This document shows positions 7,482-15,798 of a stretch of 64,000 nt of DNA, piece by piece. The notes under the pieces were generated by a model, which was not told the origin of the DNA, did no database searches, and was given only the letters and a program-made list of their open reading frames with translations. This DNA is from E44-bin88 sp034419075 (GTDB lineage: Bacteria > Chloroflexota > Dehalococcoidia > Dehalococcoidales > BS750m-G39), in contig DAOULR010000009.1 of the NCBI GenBank assembly GCA_034419075.1, positions 62,001-126,000 on the forward strand. The letters run 5' to 3'. The translations under genes and the position numbers were made by a program. How positions within the stretch are numbered: position 1 is the stretch's first letter; every line of letters begins with the position of its first letter.

Positions 7482-8702
7482 GTGGGCTTGAACACCGAAG
7501 CGGAAAGATACCCCAAATACCGCTGGGTTATCCTGGGCATAGCCTGGCTAACGCTATTTTGCCTCTACTGGTCCTGGTTCTTGGTACCGTCGCTGGCCTC
7601 ACGCCTTACCCCCGACCTAAATTTGAGCCACATGCAGTACACCATGATATTCACCGCCCCCGTCATGATGGGCATCTGGTGCGCCATCACCGCCGGCGCC
7701 GCCGCCGACCGCTTTGGCATCAGGAAGGTGGTGACCATTGCCGCCTTTCTGGGCGGGGCGGGGGGGCTGTCCCGGGCCTTCGCCCCCAACTTCGAGGTAA
7801 TGTTTATCATGATGTGCCTGGTGGGCATGGCTGCCTACGGCTCGATGTCCAACCTGCCCAAGCTGGTGGCTATCTGGTTCCCGCCCAAGCAGGCTGGCTT
7901 CGCCGCCGGTATCTACACCATGTCCATCGGCAGCGGGCTGACCATGGGGCTCTTTACCGCCCCCCTCTTCAAAGACTGGCAGACGGCCTTCACTATTGTC
8001 GGCATCATCACGCTGGTCGCCGCCTGCCTTTGGGCCCTGCTGGCCAGAAACGCCCCCAGGGGGGTAAAGATAAAGATGCCACCCATGATTTCGGGAATCA
8101 AAAAGGGGCTGCGCAGCCGCAACATCCGGCTGGTCTTCGTGATCTATTTCTTCTTCATGGGGATGTTCACTGTCTTTTCGGGCAACTTCCCCGAAGCGCT
8201 GGAGCTGATTCATCATATCACCCCGGCCACCGCCGGAGCCATCACCGCCCTGCTCACCGCGGGCGGAATTGTGGGCAACCTCATCGTCCCCGCCCTCTCC
8301 GACCGGTTGGGCCTAAGAAAGCCCTTTATCTACGCCGCGGCCGTTACCATATCGGTCAGCCTCTTCTTCGCCTGGCAGCTGGCCCCCGGCGCGGCGACTT
8401 GGATTCTGGTCTTCGTGGGGGGCATGGGCGTGGGCACCCTGCCGCCGATACTGTTGACGCTGCCGCTGGAGCTGCCCGAAATCGGCCAGGAACACGTGGG
8501 CGGCACCACCGGGCTGATGATAGCGGCGCATGCTATCGGGGGCGTTACCATACCGCTGTTTGTGATTTCACCCATCATGGCCGCGGGCACGGGACAGGCC
8601 TACACTACCGGCTTTTTGGTAGCGACGGCGCTTACCGTATCCGCCGTAATCCCCACGCTGTTTTTGAGGGAGACGGGGCGGCGGGGGAGGGTGCAGTTAT
8701 AA
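7482..8702 (+). CDS. MFS transporter (nitrate/cyanate porter-like)
   Basis: A 406-residue 12-helix major facilitator. The loop after helix 2 has the MFS-like DRFGIRK, repeated between helices 8 and 9 as DRLGLRK, and the general layout is that of the CynX/NarK group. The substrate is not predictable. Translation starts at GTG; no strong Shine-Dalgarno is present. The 3' end overlaps the convergent C_GCAxxG_C_C gene by 6 bp. Confidence 0.85.
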   Translation: MGLNTEAERYPKYRWVILGIAWLTLFCLYWSWFLVPSLASRLTPDLNLSHMQYTMIFTAPVMMGIWCAITAGAAADRFGIRKVVTIAAFLGGAGGLSRAFAPNFEVMFIMMCLVGMAAYGSMSNLPKLVAIWFPPKQAGFAAGIYTMSIGSGLTMGLFTAPLFKDWQTAFTIVGIITLVAACLWALLARNAPRGVKIKMPPMISGIKKGLRSRNIRLVFVIYFFFMGMFTVFSGNFPEALELIHHITPATAGAITALLTAGGIVGNLIVPALSDRLGLRKPFIYAAAVTISVSLFFAWQLAPGAATWILVFVGGMGVGTLPPILLTLPLELPEIGQEHVGGTTGLMIAAHAIGGVTIPLFVISPIMAAGTGQAYTTGFLVATALTVSAVIPTLFLRETGRRGRVQL

Positions 8703-9125
8703 TAGCTCTTCCAAAATCTCGGCCGAGACCCGGACAAAGTTGGGGCAGCGCTTCTTAAACAGCCCTTTGTCCCGGGCAGCCTGCAACCCCTGGGGAGTGC
8801 TTATATCGCAGCCGAGCAGCTCGCGGCAGAGAATCGAACCGTGGCGGGCCTTGAACCTCTCCAAAAACTGGTCTGTCAGCCCGTAGGTCTTCTCCGAGGA
8901 GTCTTCGTCCCTCGTCCCGAATGCTTTAAGCCCGATGACCATGATAGCGCCAGTCACCGCGCCGCAGGTCTCGCCCTGGTGGCCGATGCCACCGCCAAAG
9001 CCAGCGGCGAGCTTAAGCGCCAGTTCGCGGTCCAGGCCGAAGCGGGGGCCATAAGTGGAAAGCACCGCCTGGCAGCAATTAAACTCCTTCTCGAAACCGC
9101 TGACGGCTTTTTCTACATCGCTCAT
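8697..9125 (-). CDS. C_GCAxxG_C_C family redox protein
   Basis: A 142-residue protein of the family named for its spaced cysteines: NCCQAV near residue 17-22, then GETCGAVTGAIMVIGL, CRELLGCD and KKRC towards the end. The conserved cysteines suggest a metal or Fe-S centre or redox function; the family is common in anaerobes and is often found beside oxidoreductases. It starts one base after the stop of the PAS protein, with GAGGAGG upstream, so the two genes form an operon, which hints at redox sensing coupled to this protein. Confidence 0.85.
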   Translation of the reverse strand: MSDVEKAVSGFEKEFNCCQAVLSTYGPRFGLDRELALKLAAGFGGGIGHQGETCGAVTGAIMVIGLKAFGTRDEDSSEKTYGLTDQFLERFKARHGSILCRELLGCDISTPQGLQAARDKGLFKKRCPNFVRVSAEILEELL

Positions 9126-9126
9126 A

Positions 9127-9513
9127 TTAATCCAATAACCTCCTCTGTCCCTTTATCTTCTGAATCTCGGTGATATCCTGGCTGACCTCGACGATGCCCA
9201 GGTAGTTGCCCGCCTTGTCTTTGACCGGAAAATAGCGGATATAGACCTTCTGCCCTTTAAGGTCAATCCAGAACTCGGCCACCTTTCTCTTGCCCGATTT
9301 CAGGTCGGCGACGACCTCGTTTACCTTGTCCAGGCTCTGCTTGGGGTGGCAGTTTTGCACCTTAAGGCCGATGATGGCCGGCGTGCGGCGGAAGATACGG
9401 TCGTCGTGACGGCTGTAGTAGCGGACGGTATCGTCTTTATCGACGAAGGTTATATCTACGGGCAGGGCGTCAAAGATAGCTTCGATGGTTTCCGTTGAAA
9501 TCTTTTCCAGCAT
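9127..9513 (-). CDS. Stand-alone PAS-domain sensor protein
   Basis: A 128-residue single PAS domain. It resembles the PAS module found at the C-terminus of DUF438 proteins: GLKVQNCHPKQS, AEFWIDLKGQKVYIRYFPVKD and NYLGIVEVSQDITEI. The conserved NCHP is a plausible ligand (possibly haem) contact. No output domain is attached, so it probably acts through a partner; its operon partner is the C_GCAxxG_C_C protein. GGGGGGTGAG lies just upstream of the ATG. Confidence 0.85.
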   Translation of the reverse strand: MLEKISTETIEAIFDALPVDITFVDKDDTVRYYSRHDDRIFRRTPAIIGLKVQNCHPKQSLDKVNEVVADLKSGKRKVAEFWIDLKGQKVYIRYFPVKDKAGNYLGIVEVSQDITEIQKIKGQRRLLD

Positions 9514-9541
9514 AGCTCACCCCCCTGTTTTCGTTACCCTA

Positions 9542-9581
9542 ATTATACACCGTTCTCATCAACTCGAACTAATGGTATAAT
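9542..9581. promoter_or_regulatory. Divergent promoters for the PAS gene and mscS
   Basis: Plus strand TATAAT (9576-9581) with an extended TGG element and TTCTCA 17 nt upstream drives mscS. Minus strand TATAAT (complement of 9542-9547) faces the PAS gene. The minus-strand -35 is weak. Confidence 0.45.
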
Positions 9582-9613
9582 GTAACAAACTGTTTTAGGG
9601 AGTGCTGGCTGAT

Positions 9614-10825
9614 ATGGGTGAGCAGTTTATGGATAAGGGGCTCTGGATATTAGTCGCCGCCGTCGGCGGCGCTGTCCTATTTTTCCTTTTGTGGCGCTGG
9701 TCGCCCTGGATTGTCAGAAAGCTGGCGCCCGACCAGCTGGAAGAGCAAAGGGACAGGGTGAGAAGGATGGTCAGACTGGTTATCGCCATTATCGGCGGTA
9801 TTATCCTGGCCCTCGGTGTCGCCGCCGTGGCCGTCACCTTCTACGACGTGGACCTGGGCCCGACCTTTGCGGCGATAGGTGACTGGTTTCTGAAGCACGG
9901 CATCCGTATCTTCGCCATCATATTAGTGGGTTGGTTTATCTATAAAATAATCGGCATGATAATGCCGATTTTCATCCGGCGCTACGTCACCCAGAAAAGT
10001 AAGCGGCGCACCAAGGGGTATATAAATCAGCGGGCAAGGACACTGGGCAGAGTCGTCACCCAGGCGGTGGGCCTATTTCTAGCCACCATTGCCTTCTTCA
10101 TGATTCTCTCCGAGCTGGAGGTGGATATTACCCCGCTGCTCGCCGGCGCCGGCGTGGCTGGCATCGCCATCGGCTTCGCCGCCCAGAATTCGATACGAGA
10201 CTTCATCGGCGGCTTCGTCATTATGATGGAAGACCACTACAACGTCGGCGATGTCGTTAAGGTCGCCGACATAACCGGCGAGGTGGAGGAACTCGGCCTG
10301 CGGCGGACCGTGCTCAGAGACCTTAAGGGGATTTTGCACGTTGTTCCCAACGGCGAAATCAGGGTCTCCTCTAACTATACCCGCTCAATTTCCCGGGCCT
10401 TCTTTGAGGTCGGCGTCGCCTATAAAGAGAACCTAGACCGGGTAATGGGGCTCGTTAAGAGCACCTGGGAGGAGATGGCCAAAGACCCTGAATGGAAAGA
10501 TAAAATAGTCTCGGAGACGCCCTGGCTGCTGCGGGTGGAGGAATTCGGCGACTCGGGTATTATTATCCGGGCTGTCGGCGACACCAGACCGATGCAGCAG
10601 TGGACTGTCTTGGGCGAACTGAGGCGGAGAATAAAGATAGTCTTCGACAACGAAGGCGTTGAAATACCCTGGCCGCATATCAAGCTCTACTACGGCGAGG
10701 AAAAGAAGAAAACGGGGCCGCCCCAGCCAATAAAACCCCCCAAGCCAACCCGACCACGCCCCCGCTCCCGGGCCCCCAAGACGGGTCGAGCGGGCGAAGG
10801 TGGTGAAGGTGGTGGGGATTACTAA
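9614..10825 (+). CDS. mscS: Small-conductance mechanosensitive channel, MscS family
   Basis: Membrane tension-gated channel that releases solutes on osmotic downshock. About 403 residues: hydrophobic segments near residues 10-27, 50-72, 85-112, 145-165 and a pore-lining helix rich in Gly/Ala (LLAGAGVAGIAIGFAAQNS). The MscS signature follows as FIGGFVIMMEDHYNVGDVV, then VPNGEI in the beta domain. The C-terminus has a Pro/Arg-rich tail ending GEGGEGGGDY. The start is uncertain: an in-frame GTG lies at 9602, but GGGAG positioned 11 nt before the ATG at 9614 favours the latter. Confidence 0.92.
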   Translation: MGEQFMDKGLWILVAAVGGAVLFFLLWRWSPWIVRKLAPDQLEEQRDRVRRMVRLVIAIIGGIILALGVAAVAVTFYDVDLGPTFAAIGDWFLKHGIRIFAIILVGWFIYKIIGMIMPIFIRRYVTQKSKRRTKGYINQRARTLGRVVTQAVGLFLATIAFFMILSELEVDITPLLAGAGVAGIAIGFAAQNSIRDFIGGFVIMMEDHYNVGDVVKVADITGEVEELGLRRTVLRDLKGILHVVPNGEIRVSSNYTRSISRAFFEVGVAYKENLDRVMGLVKSTWEEMAKDPEWKDKIVSETPWLLRVEEFGDSGIIIRAVGDTRPMQQWTVLGELRRRIKIVFDNEGVEIPWPHIKLYYGEEKKKTGPPQPIKPPKPTRPRPRSRAPKTGRAGEGGEGGGDY

Positions 10826-10908
10826 AGATTAATCCTTCCCTATGACGTCCTCGCAATGACAGGGGCACCACACATCACCACCTGTGTTATCGAATTTTTT
10901 GTGACCCT

Positions 10909-11095
10909 CTCCACCCCGTTTTATATCTATTCCCACCCACCACCCTTTTAATGTAAAGAGGGGGTTTCACCCCCTCTTAGACTCCCCCATATGGGGTGGA
11001 GTGGGGTATCCCTCCAATAAGAGATATATAAGGGTCTAACCCTTGTAGGGTGGGTATTGGGTGGGAAGACATTACGTACGCTAAACAAGGTGGGG
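10909..11095 (+). repeat. Dispersed intergenic repeat, copy A
   Basis: Begins CTCCACCCCGTTTTATATCT and ends near CGTACGCTAAACAAGG. Imperfect inverted arms (TTCCCACCC.. and ..GGGTGGGAA) flank an internal hairpin AAGAGGGGG/CCCCCTCTT. The same arrangement recurs at 15505, 36658 (split), 46229 and 53971. It fills most of the 387 bp gap between mscS and ilvE; nothing else was seen there except the ilvE promoter. Confidence 0.75.
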
Positions 11096-11155
11096 CGGGT
11101 ATCGGGGGAGAAAGACCTCGGGGAGGGGTAAAGTCCCCTCCTTTATTTTTTCCTC

Positions 11156-11184
11156 TTGCCTTCCCACTGACTAAGGGCTATAAT
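11156..11184 (+). promoter_or_regulatory. ilvE promoter
   Basis: TTGCCT (11156-11161), 17 nt spacer, TATAAT (11179-11184); about 28 nt to the ATG, with AAGGAGCAG as ribosome-binding site. Confidence 0.6.
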
Positions 11185-11212
11185 GGACGCTATCTAACAA
11201 GGAGCAGGTTAA

Positions 11213-12121
11213 ATGCCGTCATATGCCTATATAAATAAAAAGTTCGTCCCCCTGGCCGAGGCCAAGATAGGGGTCATGACCAATTTCCTGCACTACGGCA
11301 CGGGCGTCTTCGAGGGCATCAGAGGCAACTGGAACGGCCAGAAAAAGCAGATATACCTCTTCCGTCTCAAGGAGCACTACCAGCGGCTGCTCGACGGCTG
11401 CCGTGTCCTCAATATCGAACTGCCCTACTCTATAGACGAGCTTTGCCGGATAACGGTCGAGCTGGTGGCCAAGTGCCGCTTCGAGGAAGACACCTACGTC
11501 CGCCCGCTGGCCTACAAAAGCTCGGAATCTTTAGGCGTACGCCTCCACAACCTGGAGAGCGATTTCCTGGTCTTCGCCTTCCCCTGGGGACCTTATTTGG
11601 ATGGGGATAGTGTCAAGTGCCATGTTTCTTCATGGCGTTTCCCCGGCGAGGTGCCGCGGGCCAAGCTCACCGGGCTTTATATAACCAACGCCGTGGCCAA
11701 GACCGAAGCCATGGAGAACGGCTGCGACGAAGCTATCATGCTCTCCCCCGAAGGCTATGTCGCCGAAGGCAGCGGCGAGAATGTTTTCCTTTTTAAAGAG
11801 GGCAAGCTGGTCACCCCTGCCGGCTACGACGGCATCCTGCTCGGCATCACCCGCAACACGGTGATACAGCTAGCCAAAGACGAGCTGGGCATTGAGACGG
11901 TGGAGAGGCACGTGGCGCGGATGGAGCTTTACCGCGCCGAGGAGTGTTTCTTAACCGGCACCGCCGCCCACGTCACCCCGGTAACCGAGATAGACCGCCG
12001 CCAGATAGCTAATGGCAAAAGCGGGGATGTGACCAAAAAGCTGCAGAAGCTCTATTCCGAGGTGATAAGGGGCAATAATCCCAAATACCTTGACTGGTGC
12101 ACGCCAGTTTATAAAAAGTAA
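11213..12121 (+). CDS. ilvE: Branched-chain amino acid aminotransferase (PLP fold type IV)
   Basis: Transfers the amino group between glutamate and branched-chain 2-oxo acids, last step of Val/Leu/Ile synthesis and first of their breakdown. The 302-residue protein has FLHYGTGVFEGIRG near the N-terminus, the pyridoxal lysine probably in VPRAKLTGLY, the family signature GYVAEGSGENVF, and TGTAAHVTPV near the C-terminus. Length and motifs match IlvE rather than D-amino-acid transaminase, although the two are hard to part by eye. AAGGAG lies 10 nt before the ATG. It converges on the aldolase gene with no gap. Confidence 0.92.
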   Translation: MPSYAYINKKFVPLAEAKIGVMTNFLHYGTGVFEGIRGNWNGQKKQIYLFRLKEHYQRLLDGCRVLNIELPYSIDELCRITVELVAKCRFEEDTYVRPLAYKSSESLGVRLHNLESDFLVFAFPWGPYLDGDSVKCHVSSWRFPGEVPRAKLTGLYITNAVAKTEAMENGCDEAIMLSPEGYVAEGSGENVFLFKEGKLVTPAGYDGILLGITRNTVIQLAKDELGIETVERHVARMELYRAEECFLTGTAAHVTPVTEIDRRQIANGKSGDVTKKLQKLYSEVIRGNNPKYLDWCTPVYKK

Positions 12122-12709
12122 CTATTGCCTGGCCACACCCTTCTTGGGGGCGCTCTCCCCCCGCAGCGACTTGAGCAAGCAGATTACCTGGCAGCTCTCT
12201 TCCAGCGTGGTGGTGTAGTTATGGGCTTCTTCCAGGAGCTGGCCGATGGCGAAGGTGCCGTGTCCGTGAACCATGACCACTCGGCTTAATTTAAGCGCCT
12301 GAGCGATCTCTTCCCCAAAGCTCCCGGGTTTAACCTTCTGGTTCCAGCCCAGCACGGGTACCTTTTCCATTATGGACTGGCCCTCAGTATCGATGGGCAC
12401 AATCTCGGTCTCGGTCAGCGACAGGGCGACGGCGTGGGGAGGATGGGCGTGAACGATGGCCAGGGCGGGGGTTTCCCGGTAGATGGCGCGGTGGACGGCC
12501 AGCTCTACCGAAGCCAGCGGGGTGTTGCGGTCGTTCTTGCTTAAGCCCGTTTCGATGAGGTCGTTTTCATCGAGGCAGCCCAGCCGGCTGCCGCGGCGGG
12601 TAATAATGAGGCGCTGCCCCAGCCTGATGCTCAGGTTTCCGCTGTGGGAAGAGACCAGCCCCTTGGTGAAGAGGTCGCGGCCCACCGTCTGAAACTGAGA
12701 TAGAATCAT
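12122..12709 (-). CDS. Class II aldolase/adducin family protein
   Basis: A 195-residue zinc-dependent aldolase of the L-fuculose-phosphate type. Visible motifs are SSHSGNLSIR near residues 20-29, the catalytic Glu in ASVELAVHR, zinc ligands in VHAHPPHA and HGHGTFAIG. The substrate is unknown; fuculose-phosphate, 5-deoxyribose-phosphate or methylthioribulose-phosphate pathways are all possible, and no partner enzyme lies nearby to decide. It sits 68 bp downstream of rpsT on the same strand. Confidence 0.88.
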   Translation of the reverse strand: MILSQFQTVGRDLFTKGLVSSHSGNLSIRLGQRLIITRRGSRLGCLDENDLIETGLSKNDRNTPLASVELAVHRAIYRETPALAIVHAHPPHAVALSLTETEIVPIDTEGQSIMEKVPVLGWNQKVKPGSFGEEIAQALKLSRVVMVHGHGTFAIGQLLEEAHNYTTTLEESCQVICLLKSLRGESAPKKGVARQ

Positions 12710-12777
12710 ACTTCCCCTCTAAATCGCCTCTCGGAGGATAACCTTCTTTAGCCCTTCGAGTCAAGTTTTTCCGGGGC

Positions 12778-13251
12778 TTATTCTTTTTTAGCTTTCTTGG
12801 GCTTGGCTTTGGTCGCCTTGGCCTTGGGCTTGGCTTCGGCCTTAGCCGCTTTCGGTTTAGCCTTGGTCGCCTTCGGTTTGGCCTTGGTCTTGGTTTCCGC
12901 CTTGGCCCTGGCTTTGGCCTTCGGTTTAGCCTTAGGCTTGGGCTTCGCCTTGGGTTTGGTTGGAGTCGGGGCTGGTGTCGGCGCCTGCGCCTGCAGCTGG
13001 TTGTACTTCTTCATCAGGCGCGACTTGCGGCGGGCGGCGTTATTGGGGTGGATAATCCCCTTCTCGGCGGCCTTATCCAGAGAGGCGATAGCCACCGCCA
13101 CCGCTTCCTGGGCAGCACTCAAATCACCTATGAAAATAAGCCTCTCCGCCTTGGTGATATTGGTCTTGGACATAGTGCGCACCGACTTGTTGCGCAGCCG
13201 CTTTCTTTCCGTTACCCGTACCCTTTTTTCGGCTGATTTGATGTTCGGCAA
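12778..13251 (-). CDS. rpsT: Ribosomal protein bS20 with long Lys/Ala/Pro tail
   Basis: Binds 16S rRNA early in 30S assembly. The TTG at 13251 gives PNIKSAEKRVR, the usual bS20 start, and follows AAGGAGG at good spacing; the longer open frame upstream lies in the rel gene. Residues 1-90 cover the normal bS20 helical bundle, including HPNNAARRKSRLMKKYN. After that comes an extra tail of about 65 residues made of Lys, Ala and Pro (KPKAKPKPKAK repeats). Normal bS20 is about 85-95 residues, so the tail is an addition. A 35 bp piece of it is identical to the start of gyrB. It lies 19 bp downstream of rel. Confidence 0.92.
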   Translation of the reverse strand: MPNIKSAEKRVRVTERKRLRNKSVRTMSKTNITKAERLIFIGDLSAAQEAVAVAIASLDKAAEKGIIHPNNAARRKSRLMKKYNQLQAQAPTPAPTPTKPKAKPKPKAKPKAKARAKAETKTKAKPKATKAKPKAAKAEAKPKAKATKAKPKKAKKE

Positions 13252-13270
13252 TCTTTTCCTCCTTAAAGCT

Positions 13271-15430
13271 CTAGGTTTTTGGCTTGGTGGTGGCTTCGTC
13301 GCCGATGCGGGAGACGCCAATCACCCCTCGAATACCATCTATTTTAGCCATGAGCCGGCTTAACTGGGCCAGGTCTTTGGCCTGCAGGGTAAAGTTTTCC
13401 GTCACCTTGTTGCCGTCCTGAGGGGTCGAGGTCATGGTGGTAATGTTTAACCCCTCCTCGGCCACAATGGTGGTTATATCGCGGATGAGCCCCACCCGGT
13501 CCCAGGCTTCGACCAGGATGTTGACCGGGAAGAGGGAATCGGTCGGCTCCCACTCCACAGAGATGAGCCGTTCCTTCTCATCCTCGTGGACTATATTGTA
13601 GCAGTCTTTGCGGTGAATAGTCACCCCCCGACTGCGGGTGACGTAGCCGACAATGCTGTCACCGGGCACCGGATGGCAGCAGCGGGCGAGATGGGTGACC
13701 AGATTTCCCACCCCCAGCACCCGCACCGCCGACTGGGGGGGCTTGGGCGGGGCGGCCGCCGGCTTAGTCTGGGGAGGAGCTTGGGCGGAGAGCTTCAGAG
13801 CAATCTGGTGGGTGGAAACTCCGCCGTAGCCGATGGCCGCCAGGAAGTCGTCGAGGCTGTCGTAGCTGAACATCTTGGCCAGCTCTTCGCGCTCGGCGGG
13901 CCTTATGCCCAGGTGGCGCATCTCTTTATCCAAAAGCTCCCGCCCGCGCTCGATATTATCCGCCCGCTCCTGGCGGCCGAACCACTGGCGTATCTTGGTG
14001 CGGGCGTGGGAGGTCTTGGTGTAGTTGAGGTGGGGGTTGAGCCAGTCGCGGCTGGGGCCCTTTTCCCCCTTGGAGGCGACAATCTCGACGACGTCGCCGT
14101 TGTTGAGCTGGTAGTTGAAAGGCACCAGCTTGCCGTTGACCTTGGCCCCGGTGCAGCGGTTGCCCAGCTCGGTGTGGACGCGGTAGGCAAAGTCGAGGGG
14201 GGTTGCCCCCTTGGGCAGGTCTATTATCTCCCCCTTGGGGGTGTAGACGAAGACCTGGTCGATAAAGATATCGGTCTTGACCGATTCCAGAAACTCCTCG
14301 GCGCCGCTGAGCTCTCGGTGCCATTCGACGAGCTGGCGCAGCCAAGATATCTTCTCCTCGAAGTGGATGTCCTTTTCCCCGCCCTCTTTATAGCGCCAGT
14401 GGGCGGCCACGCCGTATTCGGCGACACGGTGCATCTCGCGGGTGCGAATCTGCACCTCCAGGGGCACGTTGCCCAGAGAAAGTACCGACGTATGCAAGGC
14501 CTGGTAGCCGTTGGGCTTGGGGTTGGCGATGAAGTCGTCGAACTGACCCGAGAGGGGGCGCCAGAGGCTGTGGATGACGCCGAGGACGTTGTAACAATCG
14601 GCCACTGTGCCCACCAGTATGCGCAGGGCGAGCAGGTCGTAGATATCGTCGAAGTCCTTGCCCAGGGCTTCGTACCTTTTCATCTTCTGGTAGATGCTGT
14701 AGATATGCTTGGGGCGGCCCGATATCTCGGCGCGCAGGCCCGCCTTCTTGAGCTCCTTTTCCAGAATCTTGATTATGCGGGCGATATATTCTTCACGCTG
14801 GGCGCGGCGGGCGGCAACGAGCTTGACCACGTGGCGGTAGTTTTCCGGATCCAGGTAGCGGAAGGACAGGTCCTCCAGGTTCCACTTGAGCCCCCATATC
14901 CCCAATCGGTGGGCGAGGGGGGTATAGATTTCCAGCGTTTCCTGGGCGATGCTGCGCTGCATCTCCGGCGAAAGCGCCTTGAGGGTGCGCATGTTGTGCA
15001 GGCGGTCGGCCAGCTTGATAAAGACCACCCGCAGATCTTCGGCCATCGCCACCAGCATTTTCCGGAGGCTTTCGGCATGTGAGGCGCGGTCGGCGGTGCG
15101 GGGGGCGTGCAGGGAGAGCTTGCCCAGCTTGGTGGTGCCGTCAACCAGCTTGGCGACCTCGGAGCCGAACCTGGCTTCAATCTCGGAGATGGGTATGTCA
15201 CAGTTCTCGGGGACGTCGTGGAGTAACGCCGCCGCCAGCGTGCTGGCGTCGAATTGCTGTTCGGCCAGGATGAACGCTACCTGCAGCGGGTGCTCGATAT
15301 AGGCGTCGCCCGACTTACGCACCTGCCCTTTGTGCGCCTCGGCGGCGAAGGCATAGGCGTCTTCCACCAGGGGCAACTTCTCCGGCGGTAGGTACTCTTT
15401 TGCCTTCTTTATAAGCTCGGCCAGACTCAT
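13271..15430 (-). CDS. rel: Bifunctional (p)ppGpp synthetase/hydrolase, Rel/SpoT family
   Basis: Makes and degrades the stringent alarmone. About 719 residues: N-terminal HD hydrolase with YIEHPLQVA, ALLHDVPE and KLADRLHNM, so the hydrolase metal ligands look intact; synthetase domain with DIYDLLALRILV and NPKPNGYQALHTSV; TGS domain around VYTPKGEIIDLPKGATPLDFAY; a zinc-finger-like region with ARCCHPVPGD; and a C-terminal ACT domain. I place the start at the ATG at 15430 (MSLAELIKKA); the TTG at 15448 would include the promoter. The -10 box ends 6 nt before this ATG, so the mRNA appears leaderless. Confidence 0.95.
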   Translation of the reverse strand: MSLAELIKKAKEYLPPEKLPLVEDAYAFAAEAHKGQVRKSGDAYIEHPLQVAFILAEQQFDASTLAAALLHDVPENCDIPISEIEARFGSEVAKLVDGTTKLGKLSLHAPRTADRASHAESLRKMLVAMAEDLRVVFIKLADRLHNMRTLKALSPEMQRSIAQETLEIYTPLAHRLGIWGLKWNLEDLSFRYLDPENYRHVVKLVAARRAQREEYIARIIKILEKELKKAGLRAEISGRPKHIYSIYQKMKRYEALGKDFDDIYDLLALRILVGTVADCYNVLGVIHSLWRPLSGQFDDFIANPKPNGYQALHTSVLSLGNVPLEVQIRTREMHRVAEYGVAAHWRYKEGGEKDIHFEEKISWLRQLVEWHRELSGAEEFLESVKTDIFIDQVFVYTPKGEIIDLPKGATPLDFAYRVHTELGNRCTGAKVNGKLVPFNYQLNNGDVVEIVASKGEKGPSRDWLNPHLNYTKTSHARTKIRQWFGRQERADNIERGRELLDKEMRHLGIRPAEREELAKMFSYDSLDDFLAAIGYGGVSTHQIALKLSAQAPPQTKPAAAPPKPPQSAVRVLGVGNLVTHLARCCHPVPGDSIVGYVTRSRGVTIHRKDCYNIVHEDEKERLISVEWEPTDSLFPVNILVEAWDRVGLIRDITTIVAEEGLNITTMTSTPQDGNKVTENFTLQAKDLAQLSRLMAKIDGIRGVIGVSRIGDEATTKPKT

Positions 15431-15436
15431 GGTTAA

Positions 15437-15465
15437 AGTATAGCGCAAGGGGGCTAAGGGTGCAA
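15437..15465 (-). promoter_or_regulatory. rel promoter, leaderless type
   Basis: Minus strand TTGCAC (15460-15465), 17 nt spacer, TATACT (15437-15442), ending 6 nt before the chosen ATG at 15430. Confidence 0.55.
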
Positions 15466-15504
15466 AAAGGGGGAAATCCTCCTCTTTTTTAGCTAGTGGG
15501 TTGC

Positions 15505-15689
15505 CCCCACCCCCGTTTTATATCTTTTCCCACCCGCCGCCCATTAAGGTTTGAAAGGGGGCATAGCCCCCTTTCAAACCCCAAAAACATAAGGTGGGTG
15601 GGGAGGTCGTAACCCAAGGAATTCTAGAGGGAGAATCCCCTCTAAGGGTGGGTAGGGTGGGACAATAACACCTCCGCTAAACAAGGTGG
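15505..15689 (+). repeat. Dispersed intergenic repeat, copy B
   Basis: Begins CCCCCACCCCCGTTTTATATC and ends GCTAAACAAGGTGG. It has the same left arm (TTTTCCCACCCGCCGCCC), right arm (GGGTGGGTAGGGTGGGA) and an internal hairpin (GGTTTGAAAGGGGGC / GCCCCCTTTCAAACC). It lies between the divergent rel and hisS promoters and accounts for most of that 368 bp gap. It shares AACCCAAGGAATTCTAGAGG with copy C. Confidence 0.75.
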
Positions 15690-15756
15690 ATGGGACAGGG
15701 GGACTGGATTCCCGTCTTCACGGAAATGACATTTAAGGCAAGACGCAAAACATCCC

Positions 15757-15785
15757 TTTACAACCTAAAGTTAATACTGTATTCT
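15757..15785 (+). promoter_or_regulatory. hisS promoter
   Basis: TTTACA (15757-15762), 17 nt spacer, TATTCT (15780-15785). Only 13 nt separate the -10 from the ATG and no Shine-Dalgarno is visible. No T-box leader is present. Confidence 0.55.
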
Positions 15786-15798
15786 ACCTTTTAAGAAA

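Noticed and set aside
7559..8758. Second plus-strand frame of about 400 codons within the MFS gene
   Set aside because: It is an alternate frame of the MFS gene, rich in His, Arg and Pro, with no family resemblance.
12778..13000. CRISPR or tandem-repeat array in the rpsT 3' region
   Set aside because: The repetitiveness is codon-level (Lys/Ala/Pro) with irregular period and an intact reading frame; there are no spacers.
13586..15082. Plus-strand open frame of about 500 codons
   Set aside because: It lies wholly opposite rel, has Gly/Val/Leu-rich composition typical of an antisense frame in GC-rich DNA and no domain.
15700..15798. T-box leader for hisS
   Set aside because: The promoter lies 13 nt before the ATG, leaving no room for a T-box, and no T-box sequence was seen.
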